From assembly GCA_030667645.1 (NCBI GenBank), contig DAOUVM010000088.1:1-8348 (forward strand): DNA of 8,348 nucleotides, read 5' to 3'. Of the stretch, positions 1-5,247 are shown one piece after another. Made by a program: the position numbers and the translations under genes. How positions within the stretch are numbered: the first letter of the stretch is position 1; every line of letters starts with the position of its first letter. The DNA is from Ardenticatenales bacterium. Its GTDB lineage: Bacteria; Chloroflexota; Anaerolineae; Promineifilales; UBA4811. The notes beneath the pieces were generated by a model. It was not told where the DNA came from. It saw only the letters and a program-made list of their open reading frames with translations, and made no database searches.

Positions 1-37
1 CACCGTCCCGCTTGGTGCATTCTGCCGCTCTGACGGC

Positions 38-76
38 GCACGGTCAAGGGGCGCAAGCTTTCCCCCTTGGCCGTGC
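38..76 (+). terminator. Strong hairpin, terminator-like
   Basis: A 14-nt left arm (38-51, GCACGGTCAAGGGG) pairs with a 14-nt right arm (63-76, CCCCTTGGCCGTGC) around an 11-nt loop. Thirteen pairs are Watson-Crick and one is G-U. No T-run follows on either strand, so it is not a classic intrinsic terminator, but its place just before a new regulatory region suggests it ends a transcript entering from the left edge. It could instead be an RNA-stabilising 3' stem-loop. Confidence 0.5.
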
Positions 77-152
77 TCGTCTCCGCGGAGTATGCCCTGC
101 AACGGAACGGCTCCGGCGCCACGAAGCAGATCGGCGCTGGGCGTGTGCTGAT

Positions 153-165
153 ATGACACTGTCAT
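153..165. promoter_or_regulatory. Perfect 13-bp palindrome ATGACA-C-TGTCAT
   Basis: Two 6-bp arms, ATGACA (153-158) and TGTCAT (160-165), flank a single base. The TGACA/TGTCA half-site recurs at 216-220, 223-227 and 285-289 in the same upstream region, which makes this a candidate binding site for a dimeric regulator, plausibly the DeoR-type protein encoded just downstream. Binding is inferred, not shown. Confidence 0.4.
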
Positions 166-215
166 CAGCCTTTTATCCATGGGCACTTCTAATTGTCGCC
201 ATGTGCAAATCTAGT

Positions 216-227
216 TGTCACTTGACA
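216..227. promoter_or_regulatory. Inverted repeat TGTCA-CT-TGACA
   Basis: Arms TGTCA (216-220) and TGACA (223-227) are perfectly complementary across a 2-bp spacer. The right half overlaps a TTGACA hexamer (222-227) that could also act as a -35 box, although the best -10 behind it (GATTAT, 247-252) sits at a long 19-bp spacing. Its centre lies about 62 bp from that of the palindrome at 153-165, roughly six helical turns, so both would face the same side of the DNA. Confidence 0.4.
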
Positions 228-303
228 GATGTGCGCATTTGTGCGGGATTATGCCCGATGATGCGCACTGGAGCAGGATTTTGTTGACAGAAATGCGTGA
301 TTG
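222..303 (+). repeat. Pair of TTGACAGA direct repeats 62 bp apart
   Basis: Bases 222-241 and 284-303 match at 15 of 20 positions when aligned without gaps. Both begin TTGACAGA and share TGCG four positions later. The second copy covers the -35 box and most of the spacer of the promoter at 284-311. The arrangement fits cooperative binding and looping by a repressor acting on its own promoter, but part of the likeness comes from both copies containing a -35-like TTGACA. Confidence 0.4.
231..268. promoter_or_regulatory. Long imperfect dyad, candidate operator
   Basis: Outer arms GTGCGCAT (231-238) and ATGCGCAC (261-268) are perfect 8-bp inverted repeats. Inside them, CGGG (244-247) and CCCG (254-257) form a second, shorter pair around a 6-nt centre. 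The dyad lies immediately upstream of the promoter at 284-311, a usual place for an operator or activator site. In RNA made from a more upstream start it would also fold as a two-tiered stem-loop. Confidence 0.4.
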
Positions 304-311
304 GCTACAAT
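284..311 (+). promoter_or_regulatory. Sigma70-type promoter of the DeoR regulator gene
   Basis: A perfect -35 hexamer TTGACA (284-289) and a -10 hexamer TACAAT (306-311, one mismatch to TATAAT) are separated by 16 bp. Transcription should start near 318, giving a leader of under 20 nt before the GTG start at 336. This is the best promoter match I noticed in the window. It probably transcribes both the regulator gene and the ABC ATPase gene. Confidence 0.75.
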
Positions 312-324
312 AAGTTCGATGCTT

Positions 325-332
325 GAAGGTGG
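325..332 (+). promoter_or_regulatory. Ribosome binding site that selects the GTG start at 336
   Basis: GAAGGTGG lies a few bases before the GTG at 336 (6 nt from its AAGG core). The in-frame ATG at 345 would be 15 nt away, so the GTG is preferred. Confidence 0.6.
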
Positions 333-335
333 ATT

Positions 336-1097
336 GTGCGTACGATGTTGAGCGCAGAAAGACGGCAGGCGATCAGTGAACTTGTTGCCCAGGGTGGAGC
401 GGTCAACGTAGTGGATCTTGCGCGGCGATTTGAGGTCAGCGCCTCTACTATCCGGCGCGACCTCGGACAACTGGAAAGAAAGGATCTCATCCACCGAATT
501 CATGGTGGGGCGATTGCCACGATCCCCGGCCAGAATGCTCCCAGCGCCGAGTATGTGGCGGGTCGCATCGGCCGCGCTGCCGCAGCCAGGGTCCGTGACA
601 ACGAGACCATCTTCCTGGGGCCGGGCCGCCTGACCCTGGAGACCGCAAAGGCGCTGGTCAGTGTGTTGCCCGCTCAAACTCAGGTTACCGTGGTTACCAA
701 CGGGCTTGAGATTGCCCACTGGCTGGCAGATAACTCTACGCTGAGCATCATTCTGACCGGCGGAACGGTTGGACGGCCGCAAAACGGACTGGGGGGACCG
801 CTGGCGGCGCACGCGCTGCTCTCTCTGCGAGCGGATCGGATCTATGTCCAGGCGGCCGGCATCAGTCCTGACCAGGGGGTAATGGGCACCGACCTGGCGC
901 AAGCGGAACTCTGCCGCGAGTTGATGAGCACTGCAGGCGAAACCATCGTTCTAGCGTCGCCCGAGCGGATCGGGCGGGCAGGGGGAGTATGGATTGGCCC
1001 GGCAAGTGATGTTGATGTTATCATCACCGGCCGGGATGCATCGGATGCAACCCTCTGGGATTTTTCTCAGATGGGAGTCACTATCCTATCGGTATAA
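336..1097 (+). CDS. DeoR/GlpR-family transcriptional regulator
   Basis: A 253-residue regulator of the usual family length. The N-terminus is a DeoR winged helix-turn-helix: LSAERR at 5-10, then VDLARRFEVSASTIRRDL (26-43) and the wing ending IHRIHGGAI. The rest is the DeoR-type sensor domain, which in characterised members binds phosphorylated sugars; visible landmarks are TNGLEIA (121-127), LTGGTVG (140-146) and the closing IITG at 229-232. Two normally conserved ligand segments differ. The loop after IFL, usually D-S-G-T-T, reads GPGRLT (95-100), and the usual D-x-S-K segment reads ASPERIG (207-213) with no lysine. It therefore probably senses an unusual ligand or none. It likely represses its own promoter and the ABC ATPase gene 30 nt downstream. 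Family is certain; ligand and targets are unknown. Confidence 0.93.
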   Translation: MRTMLSAERRQAISELVAQGGAVNVVDLARRFEVSASTIRRDLGQLERKDLIHRIHGGAIATIPGQNAPSAEYVAGRIGRAAAARVRDNETIFLGPGRLTLETAKALVSVLPAQTQVTVVTNGLEIAHWLADNSTLSIILTGGTVGRPQNGLGGPLAAHALLSLRADRIYVQAAGISPDQGVMGTDLAQAELCRELMSTAGETIVLASPERIGRAGGVWIGPASDVDVIITGRDASDATLWDFSQMGVTILSV

Positions 1098-1127
1098 CCG
1101 AATTAGCTTTCTCTGGAGGTAATCATT

Positions 1128-2228
1128 GTGGCCAGTGTGACGTACGAGAATGTAACCAAGATGTTTGGTGATGTGACGGCCGTCGACAATCTGAGCATTG
1201 AGGTGGTGGACAAGGAGTTTCTGGTCTTTGTTGGACCCTCTGGCTGCGGCAAGTCCACCTGCCTGCGAATGCTCGCGGGATTGGAAGAGATCACCGAGGG
1301 GCGCATTCTGATTGACGATCGGGTCGTCAATGATGTTCCACCCAAGGATCGAGACATCGCCATGGTCTTTCAATCCTATGCCCTGTACCCCCACATGAGC
1401 GTGTACGACAACATGGCTTTTGGCCTCAAGCTGCGCAGGACTCCCAAGGATGAGATCAGCCAGCGCGTGAGATCGGCGGCCGAGGATCTCGGGATATTGG
1501 ATCTGCTGGAGCGCAAACCGAAACAGCTCTCCGGCGGTCAACGCCAGCGTGTGGCGGTCGGCCGAGCGATTGTGCGCCACCCGGTTGTCTTTTTGATGGA
1601 CGAGCCCCTCTCCAATCTGGATGCCAAGCTGCGCGTCGAAGCCCGGGCTATGATCAGCCGGCTTCATCACCGTCTGGCGACCACGTTCATCTACGTTACG
1701 CATGACCAGACCGAGGCGATGACGATGGGCACCCGCATCATGGTCATCAAGGATGGTCTTTTGCAGCAGGTTGCCAGTCCGCAGGTGCTGTATGACACAC
1801 CGGACAATGTCTTTGTGGCCGGCTTTATTGGCAGTCCCTCTATGAACTTTTTTGATGCCACATTGGTGGCTGAGGACAGCCGGTTGATTGTGGATGCTGG
1901 CGCTTTTCGCGTGCAAGTCCCAGAGGCCAAGGCGCCCACCTTCATGCCTTATGCGGGCAGGTCCATGATCTTTGGCATCCGGCCGGAGGACATTCACGAT
2001 CCTGACTACCGGCCGGCGGACATCACCGAGGCTCGGGTGGATGCGCAGGTCGAAGTGACTGAATTGATGGGGAACGAGGTCTTTGTGTACCTTAGCACAG
2101 GCGGCAAGACCTACATCGCCCGAGTGGACCCGCGTACCTCGGCCCGAGTTGGGAGTCAGATGCCTGCTGCTTTCAACATGGACAACATGCACGTCTTTGA
2201 TCGCGAGACCGAGGAGGCTATCCGCTAG
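1128..2228 (+). CDS. Sugar-type ABC transporter ATP-binding protein (MalK/UgpC/MsmX family)
   Basis: A 366-residue cytoplasmic ATPase of typical family length that powers binding-protein-dependent import of sugars or glycerol-phosphate compounds. All nucleotide-binding motifs are intact: Walker A GPSGCGKST (36-44), Q-loop Q82 in FQSYALYPHM, signature LSGGQRQ (134-140), Walker B VFLMDEP (154-160), D-loop SNLDAKL (162-168) and switch histidine H192. From about residue 235 follows the MalK-type regulatory extension of OB/TOBE folds, with the hallmark FGIRPEDI (282-289). The GTG start at 1128 sits 7 nt behind GGAGGT (1115-1120). No permease or solute-binding gene is adjacent: a terminator and apgM follow. 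It may serve transporters encoded elsewhere, as MsmK/MsmX-type ATPases do, and the adjoining DeoR regulator supports a role in carbohydrate uptake. The substrate cannot be read from the ATPase. Confidence 0.95.
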   Translation: MASVTYENVTKMFGDVTAVDNLSIEVVDKEFLVFVGPSGCGKSTCLRMLAGLEEITEGRILIDDRVVNDVPPKDRDIAMVFQSYALYPHMSVYDNMAFGLKLRRTPKDEISQRVRSAAEDLGILDLLERKPKQLSGGQRQRVAVGRAIVRHPVVFLMDEPLSNLDAKLRVEARAMISRLHHRLATTFIYVTHDQTEAMTMGTRIMVIKDGLLQQVASPQVLYDTPDNVFVAGFIGSPSMNFFDATLVAEDSRLIVDAGAFRVQVPEAKAPTFMPYAGRSMIFGIRPEDIHDPDYRPADITEARVDAQVEVTELMGNEVFVYLSTGGKTYIARVDPRTSARVGSQMPAAFNMDNMHVFDRETEEAIR

Positions 2229-2258
2229 CCGCGTATCAAACGAGCATCAACTAGGTTT

Positions 2259-2286
2259 TCAGTCCCGTGCCCGCGCACGGGACTGA
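2259..2286 (+). terminator. Perfect 12-bp stem-loop after the ABC ATPase gene
   Basis: TCAGTCCCGTGC (2259-2270) and GCACGGGACTGA (2275-2286) are exact complements around the 4-nt loop CCGC. The structure begins 30 nt after the ATPase stop codon. Only TATT follows, so the U-tract is weak, but the position and the perfect GC-rich stem make it the likely end of the regulator-ATPase transcript. It separates that unit from apgM. Confidence 0.75.
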
Positions 2287-2386
2287 TATTGTGCGCGAGC
2301 GGACCGCTTGGCCCCGCAGGCTGCTGGCCGGCAGAGAATAATCGATTCGGGTCCGTGTTCAGGGCGACTACCTCTGGAGGTGAGAC

Positions 2387-3601
2387 ATGGCGGATTTTCA
2401 GTTGATGCAAAGGCTGGCCAAACCCGACGGCGGCAAGATCGTGATGCTGGTATTGGATGGCGTCGGGGGATTGCCGATCGAACCCGGTGGGCAGACGGAA
2501 CTGGAGGCGGCCGCTACTCCCAATATGGACCTGTTGGCCCGCGAGGGCAGCCTGGGTTTGGCAATGCCTATTGGTCACGGGATCACGCCCGGAAGCGGCC
2601 CGGCTCATCTGGCCCTCTTTGGCTACGATCCGCTCACCTACGAGATCGGCCGGGGCGTGCTGGAATCTTTTGGCATCGGGCTGGCAGTTGGCCCGGCCGA
2701 TGTTGCGGCTCGCGGCAACTTTTGCTCGCTGGATGAGAGTGGGCTGATCACGGACCGGCGGGCTGGTCGCATCCCGACTGAAAAGGGGGAAGAACTCTGC
2801 CGGTTGCTCTCAGCCATTGAGCTTCCCGGTGTCGAGACGGAGGTCAGGGCGGTCAAGGAATACCGATTTGCGCTGGTTCTGCGCGGCGCCGGACTGGACT
2901 GGCATCTGGCTGATACGGATCCCCAGGTAGTGGGGGAGGCCCCACTGCCCGTCAAGGCGCTTCGGCCGGAGGCCGCTCATGCGGCCGATCTGGTGCGCAT
3001 GTGGGTGGACGAGGCTCGCTCAATCCTGGCTGGTCATCACCCTGCCAATGGTTTCACACTGCGCGGTTTCTCCAGCGACCCGAATCTCCCCAAGTACGCG
3101 GATGTGTACCAGCTCAAGGCTGCTTGCGTGGCTGTCTACCCGATGTACCGCGGTCTCTCCCAATTGGTGGGAATGGAGGTGCTGGCCACCGATCCGCATG
3201 ATGCGCCGGCCGATGAGTTCGACCGGGTAGCGGCCGGCTGGGACCGATTCGACTTTTTTTTTGTCCACATCAAGTATGTCGACAGTCGGGGAGAGGATGG
3301 GGACTTTGCCGGCAAGATTCAGGTGATTGAGCAAGTGGACGAGGCATTGGCCGGGCTGCTGAGCCTAAAACCCGATGTGTTGATCATCACGGGTGATCAT
3401 TCTACCCCAGCCAAGATGAAATCTCATAGCTGGCACCCGGTACCCACTTTGCTATGGGCTCCGGCGACTCACCGGCCCGATAGTGGCCGGGCTTTTGGCG
3501 AAACAGAGTGCCTCAAGGGGTCGCTGGGCATTTTTCCCGCCGCCGAGCTCATGCCGTTGGCCCTGGCGCACGCCGGTCGCCTGAGAAAGTTCGGCGCCTA
3601 G
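2387..3601 (+). CDS. apgM: 2,3-bisphosphoglycerate-independent phosphoglycerate mutase, archaeal type
   Basis: Interconverts 3-phosphoglycerate and 2-phosphoglycerate in glycolysis and gluconeogenesis through a phosphoserine intermediate. At 404 residues it matches the ApgM branch of the alkaline-phosphatase superfamily, not the longer GpmI type. Visible metal and catalytic elements are LVLDGVGG with D24, the nucleophile S70 in GSGPAHLALFGYDP, HIKYVDSRGEDGD (294-306) with D299, and ITGDHSTPAKMKSHSWHPVP (334-353) with D337 and H338. Where many archaeal members have GHDG and then HSxDPVP, this one has GEDG (302-305) and HSWHPVP, so a histidine appears to have moved between two active-site segments; I believe a bacterial subgroup shares this. 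The ATG follows GGAGG (2376-2380) by 6 nt. It lies 100 nt beyond a terminator, so it should have its own promoter, which I could not identify. Residues 290-292 are encoded by a run of nine T. Confidence 0.93.
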   Translation: MADFQLMQRLAKPDGGKIVMLVLDGVGGLPIEPGGQTELEAAATPNMDLLAREGSLGLAMPIGHGITPGSGPAHLALFGYDPLTYEIGRGVLESFGIGLAVGPADVAARGNFCSLDESGLITDRRAGRIPTEKGEELCRLLSAIELPGVETEVRAVKEYRFALVLRGAGLDWHLADTDPQVVGEAPLPVKALRPEAAHAADLVRMWVDEARSILAGHHPANGFTLRGFSSDPNLPKYADVYQLKAACVAVYPMYRGLSQLVGMEVLATDPHDAPADEFDRVAAGWDRFDFFFVHIKYVDSRGEDGDFAGKIQVIEQVDEALAGLLSLKPDVLIITGDHSTPAKMKSHSWHPVPTLLWAPATHRPDSGRAFGETECLKGSLGIFPAAELMPLALAHAGRLRKFGA

Positions 3602-3679
3602 AGCCCATCCCCATCGGTTTCCCGCTTGCCGGGTGGAACTGTCGAGAGAATGGCGTTCTATCGGTCTTTGTCGCCCTGC
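3602..3679. other. Short gap between convergent apgM and asnS
   Basis: This 78-bp gap separates the stop codons of two convergent genes. The only structure I see is a small stem, CCCG (3621-3624) with CGGG (3630-3633), without a T-run on either strand. It is too weak to call a bidirectional terminator. Confidence 0.4.
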
Positions 3680-5017
3680 CTATGGGTATACGCGGTTGAG
3701 CATTCGCGGGAACGAGGATGTCTCGCGGATGTGCGCCGTGCCAGTGATCCAGGCCACGGTCCGTTCTACGCCTAATCCAAAACCCGAGTGGGGCACGCTG
3801 CCATAGCGGCGCAGATCGACGTACCAGGAGAACGCCTCGGCCGGCAGATTGTGCTCTCGGATGCGCTGCTCCAGCAGATCTGGATCGCTGATTCGTTCGC
3901 TCCCGCCGATGATTTCCCCATACCCCTCCGGCGCGAGCAGATCCACGCTTTTGCTCACCTCTGGCCGGCCGGGCCAGGGTTCCATGTAGAACGCTTTGCA
4001 GGCAGTCGGATAGCCGTAGACAAACACCGGCTTGTCGTACAGTTTGGTGAGCTCTGTCTCGTGGGGCGAACCGAAATCGCTGCCCCACTCGATCTCTAGC
4101 AGTTCCCTCTCTTGGGGAGAATCGGTCTTTTCCCGCATGGCTCCCAGCTTTTCCAGGGCCTCATCGTATGAAATGCGGGGAAACGGGGGCGTGACCTGTT
4201 CCAAGGCGCTCGTATCCCGTTCCAACAGGTTCAACTCGGCGGCTCGTTCCACCAACGTCCGCTGAACGACAAAAGAGACGAACTCTTCTTCCACTTTCAT
4301 CAAGTCATCCAGGTCGCAGAACGCGATTTCCGGTTCGACCATCCAGAACTCGGTCAAGTGGCGGCGGGTTTTGGATTTTTCGGCCCGAAACGTCGGCCCA
4401 AAGCAGTACACTTTGCCCAGGCTGTAGATGTTCGCCTCATTGTATAGCTGCCCGGTCTGCGCCAGGTAGGTCGGCTCGCCGAAATAGTCCACCTCGAAAA
4501 GCGTAGTGGTTCCCTCGCCAGCGGCCGGGGTGAGGATAGGGGTGTCAATGTTGACAAAACCATGGTCGTCCAGCCAGTCGCGGATTGCCCGGATGACCGT
4601 GGCGCGCACCCGCATGATCGCCCACTGGCGCGAGGAACGAATCCAGAGGTGACGATTGTCTTGCAGGAATTCGACCCCATGTTCTTTGGGTGTGATGGGG
4701 TATTCGTCTGCGAGTTGCACTACCTGCAGGTCGCTCACACTCAGTTCATAGCCCCCCGGCATGCCGGGGGCCCGCTCGTCTTCCCGGACGGCGCCGGTGA
4801 TGATCAGGGACGATTCCTGCGTCAGCCGTTTGGCAGCCTCAAAGACCTCTGGGGGCACGTCCTTTCGAAAAACAACAGCCTGAACAACGCCGGTGCCGTC
4901 GCGAACGCGTAGGAACTGGAGCTTGCCCTTGCCGGTCTTCAAATGGAGCCATCCCTGGATGGTCACCGTCTCGCCAACATGGGCGCTGATGTCTTGGATC
5001 TGGATGATGGCGGTCAT
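3680..5017 (-). CDS. asnS: Asparaginyl-tRNA synthetase
   Basis: Class IIb aminoacyl-tRNA synthetase that activates asparagine with ATP and charges tRNA-Asn in the cytoplasm. The 445-residue length is normal. An OB-fold anticodon-binding domain spans about 4-105 (TVTIQGWLHLKTGKGKLQFLRVRDG), followed by the catalytic core: motif 1 near 145-164, the amino-acid site stretch YLAQTGQLYNEA (184-195), motif 2 from FRAEKSKTRRHLTEFWMVEPE (210-230), SKSVDLLAPE (355-364) and motif 3 GFGLGVERTVAWITG (412-426). The motif 2 signature and the lack of an AspRS-type inserted domain favour AsnRS over AspRS. The ATG has the strongest ribosome binding site in the cluster and overlaps the stop of a doubtful small ORF in an ATGA junction. 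Its presence suggests direct charging of Asn rather than sole reliance on amidation of Asp-tRNA-Asn. Confidence 0.95.
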   Translation of the reverse strand: MTAIIQIQDISAHVGETVTIQGWLHLKTGKGKLQFLRVRDGTGVVQAVVFRKDVPPEVFEAAKRLTQESSLIITGAVREDERAPGMPGGYELSVSDLQVVQLADEYPITPKEHGVEFLQDNRHLWIRSSRQWAIMRVRATVIRAIRDWLDDHGFVNIDTPILTPAAGEGTTTLFEVDYFGEPTYLAQTGQLYNEANIYSLGKVYCFGPTFRAEKSKTRRHLTEFWMVEPEIAFCDLDDLMKVEEEFVSFVVQRTLVERAAELNLLERDTSALEQVTPPFPRISYDEALEKLGAMREKTDSPQERELLEIEWGSDFGSPHETELTKLYDKPVFVYGYPTACKAFYMEPWPGRPEVSKSVDLLAPEGYGEIIGGSERISDPDLLEQRIREHNLPAEAFSWYVDLRRYGSVPHSGFGLGVERTVAWITGTAHIRETSSFPRMLNRVYP

Positions 5018-5205
5018 TTCCTATCCTCCTTGCCGGCCGGTGGCGGGGCGCCTGTAGTTTTTCGCATGCCGATTCGAGATTCTACCTCAACGATGTTGAC
5101 CGCGCCACCCTTGCCAGCCTGTTTTTCGGGTAGCGAAACTGCCGGCAGGAGGACGCCCGGGGAAAGGCTTTCGTGCTCAACGATCCAGTCGGGTGTCGGG
5201 TTCAT
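5014..5205 (-). CDS. Possible small hypothetical protein upstream of asnS
   Basis: A 63-residue open frame fills most of the 230-bp gap between cca and asnS. Its favourable points are a G/C-biased third codon position like its neighbours and a stop codon that overlaps the asnS start as ATGA, as in translationally coupled pairs. Against it, the ribosome binding site is poor (GGCGG, about 3 nt before the ATG) and the protein has no motif, membrane segment or family I recognise; it is rich in Pro, Gly, Glu and Lys, particularly near the end. It may be a genuine small protein, a leader peptide, or non-coding leader sequence that is open by chance. The stretch encoding KGGAVN also resembles part of a T-box core, described among the findings. 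Confidence 0.35.
   Translation of the reverse strand: MNPTPDWIVEHESLSPGVLLPAVSLPEKQAGKGGAVNIVEVESRIGMRKTTGAPPPAGKEDRK
5025..5031 (-). promoter_or_regulatory. Ribosome binding site of asnS
   Basis: On the minus strand AAGGAGG ends 7 nt before the asnS ATG at 5017, an essentially perfect Shine-Dalgarno that fixes the start. A self-complementary CCGGCCGG (5033-5040) lies directly upstream of it, so local folding might influence access. Confidence 0.8.
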
Positions 5206-5247
5206 TGTCCGCCGATTTGCATGCCTGGTACTTGAAAAGAGACAACT

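Larger units (their letters stand above)
1..335. other. Gene-free regulatory region upstream of the DeoR-type regulator
   Basis: No convincing protein is encoded here. Open frames exist on the plus strand, but their translations are rich in Arg, Cys and Ala with no recognisable motif, and they run through a hairpin and palindromes. The frame starting at base 1 is open only to a TGA at 31-33, just before the hairpin at 38-76, so bases 1-33 could be the tail of an upstream plus-strand gene; this is a guess. Bases 81-90 form a perfect 10-bp palindrome (CTCCGCGGAG). From about 150 onward the sequence becomes visibly more AT-rich and carries the palindromes, repeats and promoter listed separately, as expected for an operator/promoter region. 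Confidence 0.6.

Noticed and set aside
12..287. 91-codon plus-strand open frame in the upstream region
   Set aside because: Low-complexity Arg/Ala/Cys translation without a motif, running through a strong hairpin, palindromes and the promoter region; no good ribosome binding site.
249..902. 217-codon minus-strand open frame opposite the DeoR gene
   Set aside because: It crosses the promoter and the regulator gene in antisense and has no recognisable domain.
1086..2192. 368-codon minus-strand open frame opposite the ABC ATPase gene
   Set aside because: Antisense shadow of a clearly real gene; the His-rich translation matches no family I recognise, and such frames are common opposite G/C-biased codons.
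2308..2342. Possible promoter for apgM (TTGGCC and AATAAT)
   Set aside because: The two elements are 23 bp apart and the -35 match is poor, so they do not form a credible promoter.
3619..3638. Possible bidirectional terminator between apgM and asnS
   Set aside because: Only a 4-bp stem with alternative pairings and no T-run on either strand.
3549..4088. 179-codon minus-strand frame overlapping asnS in another frame
   Set aside because: The asnS frame has all class II motifs; this frame is Arg-rich shadow sequence.
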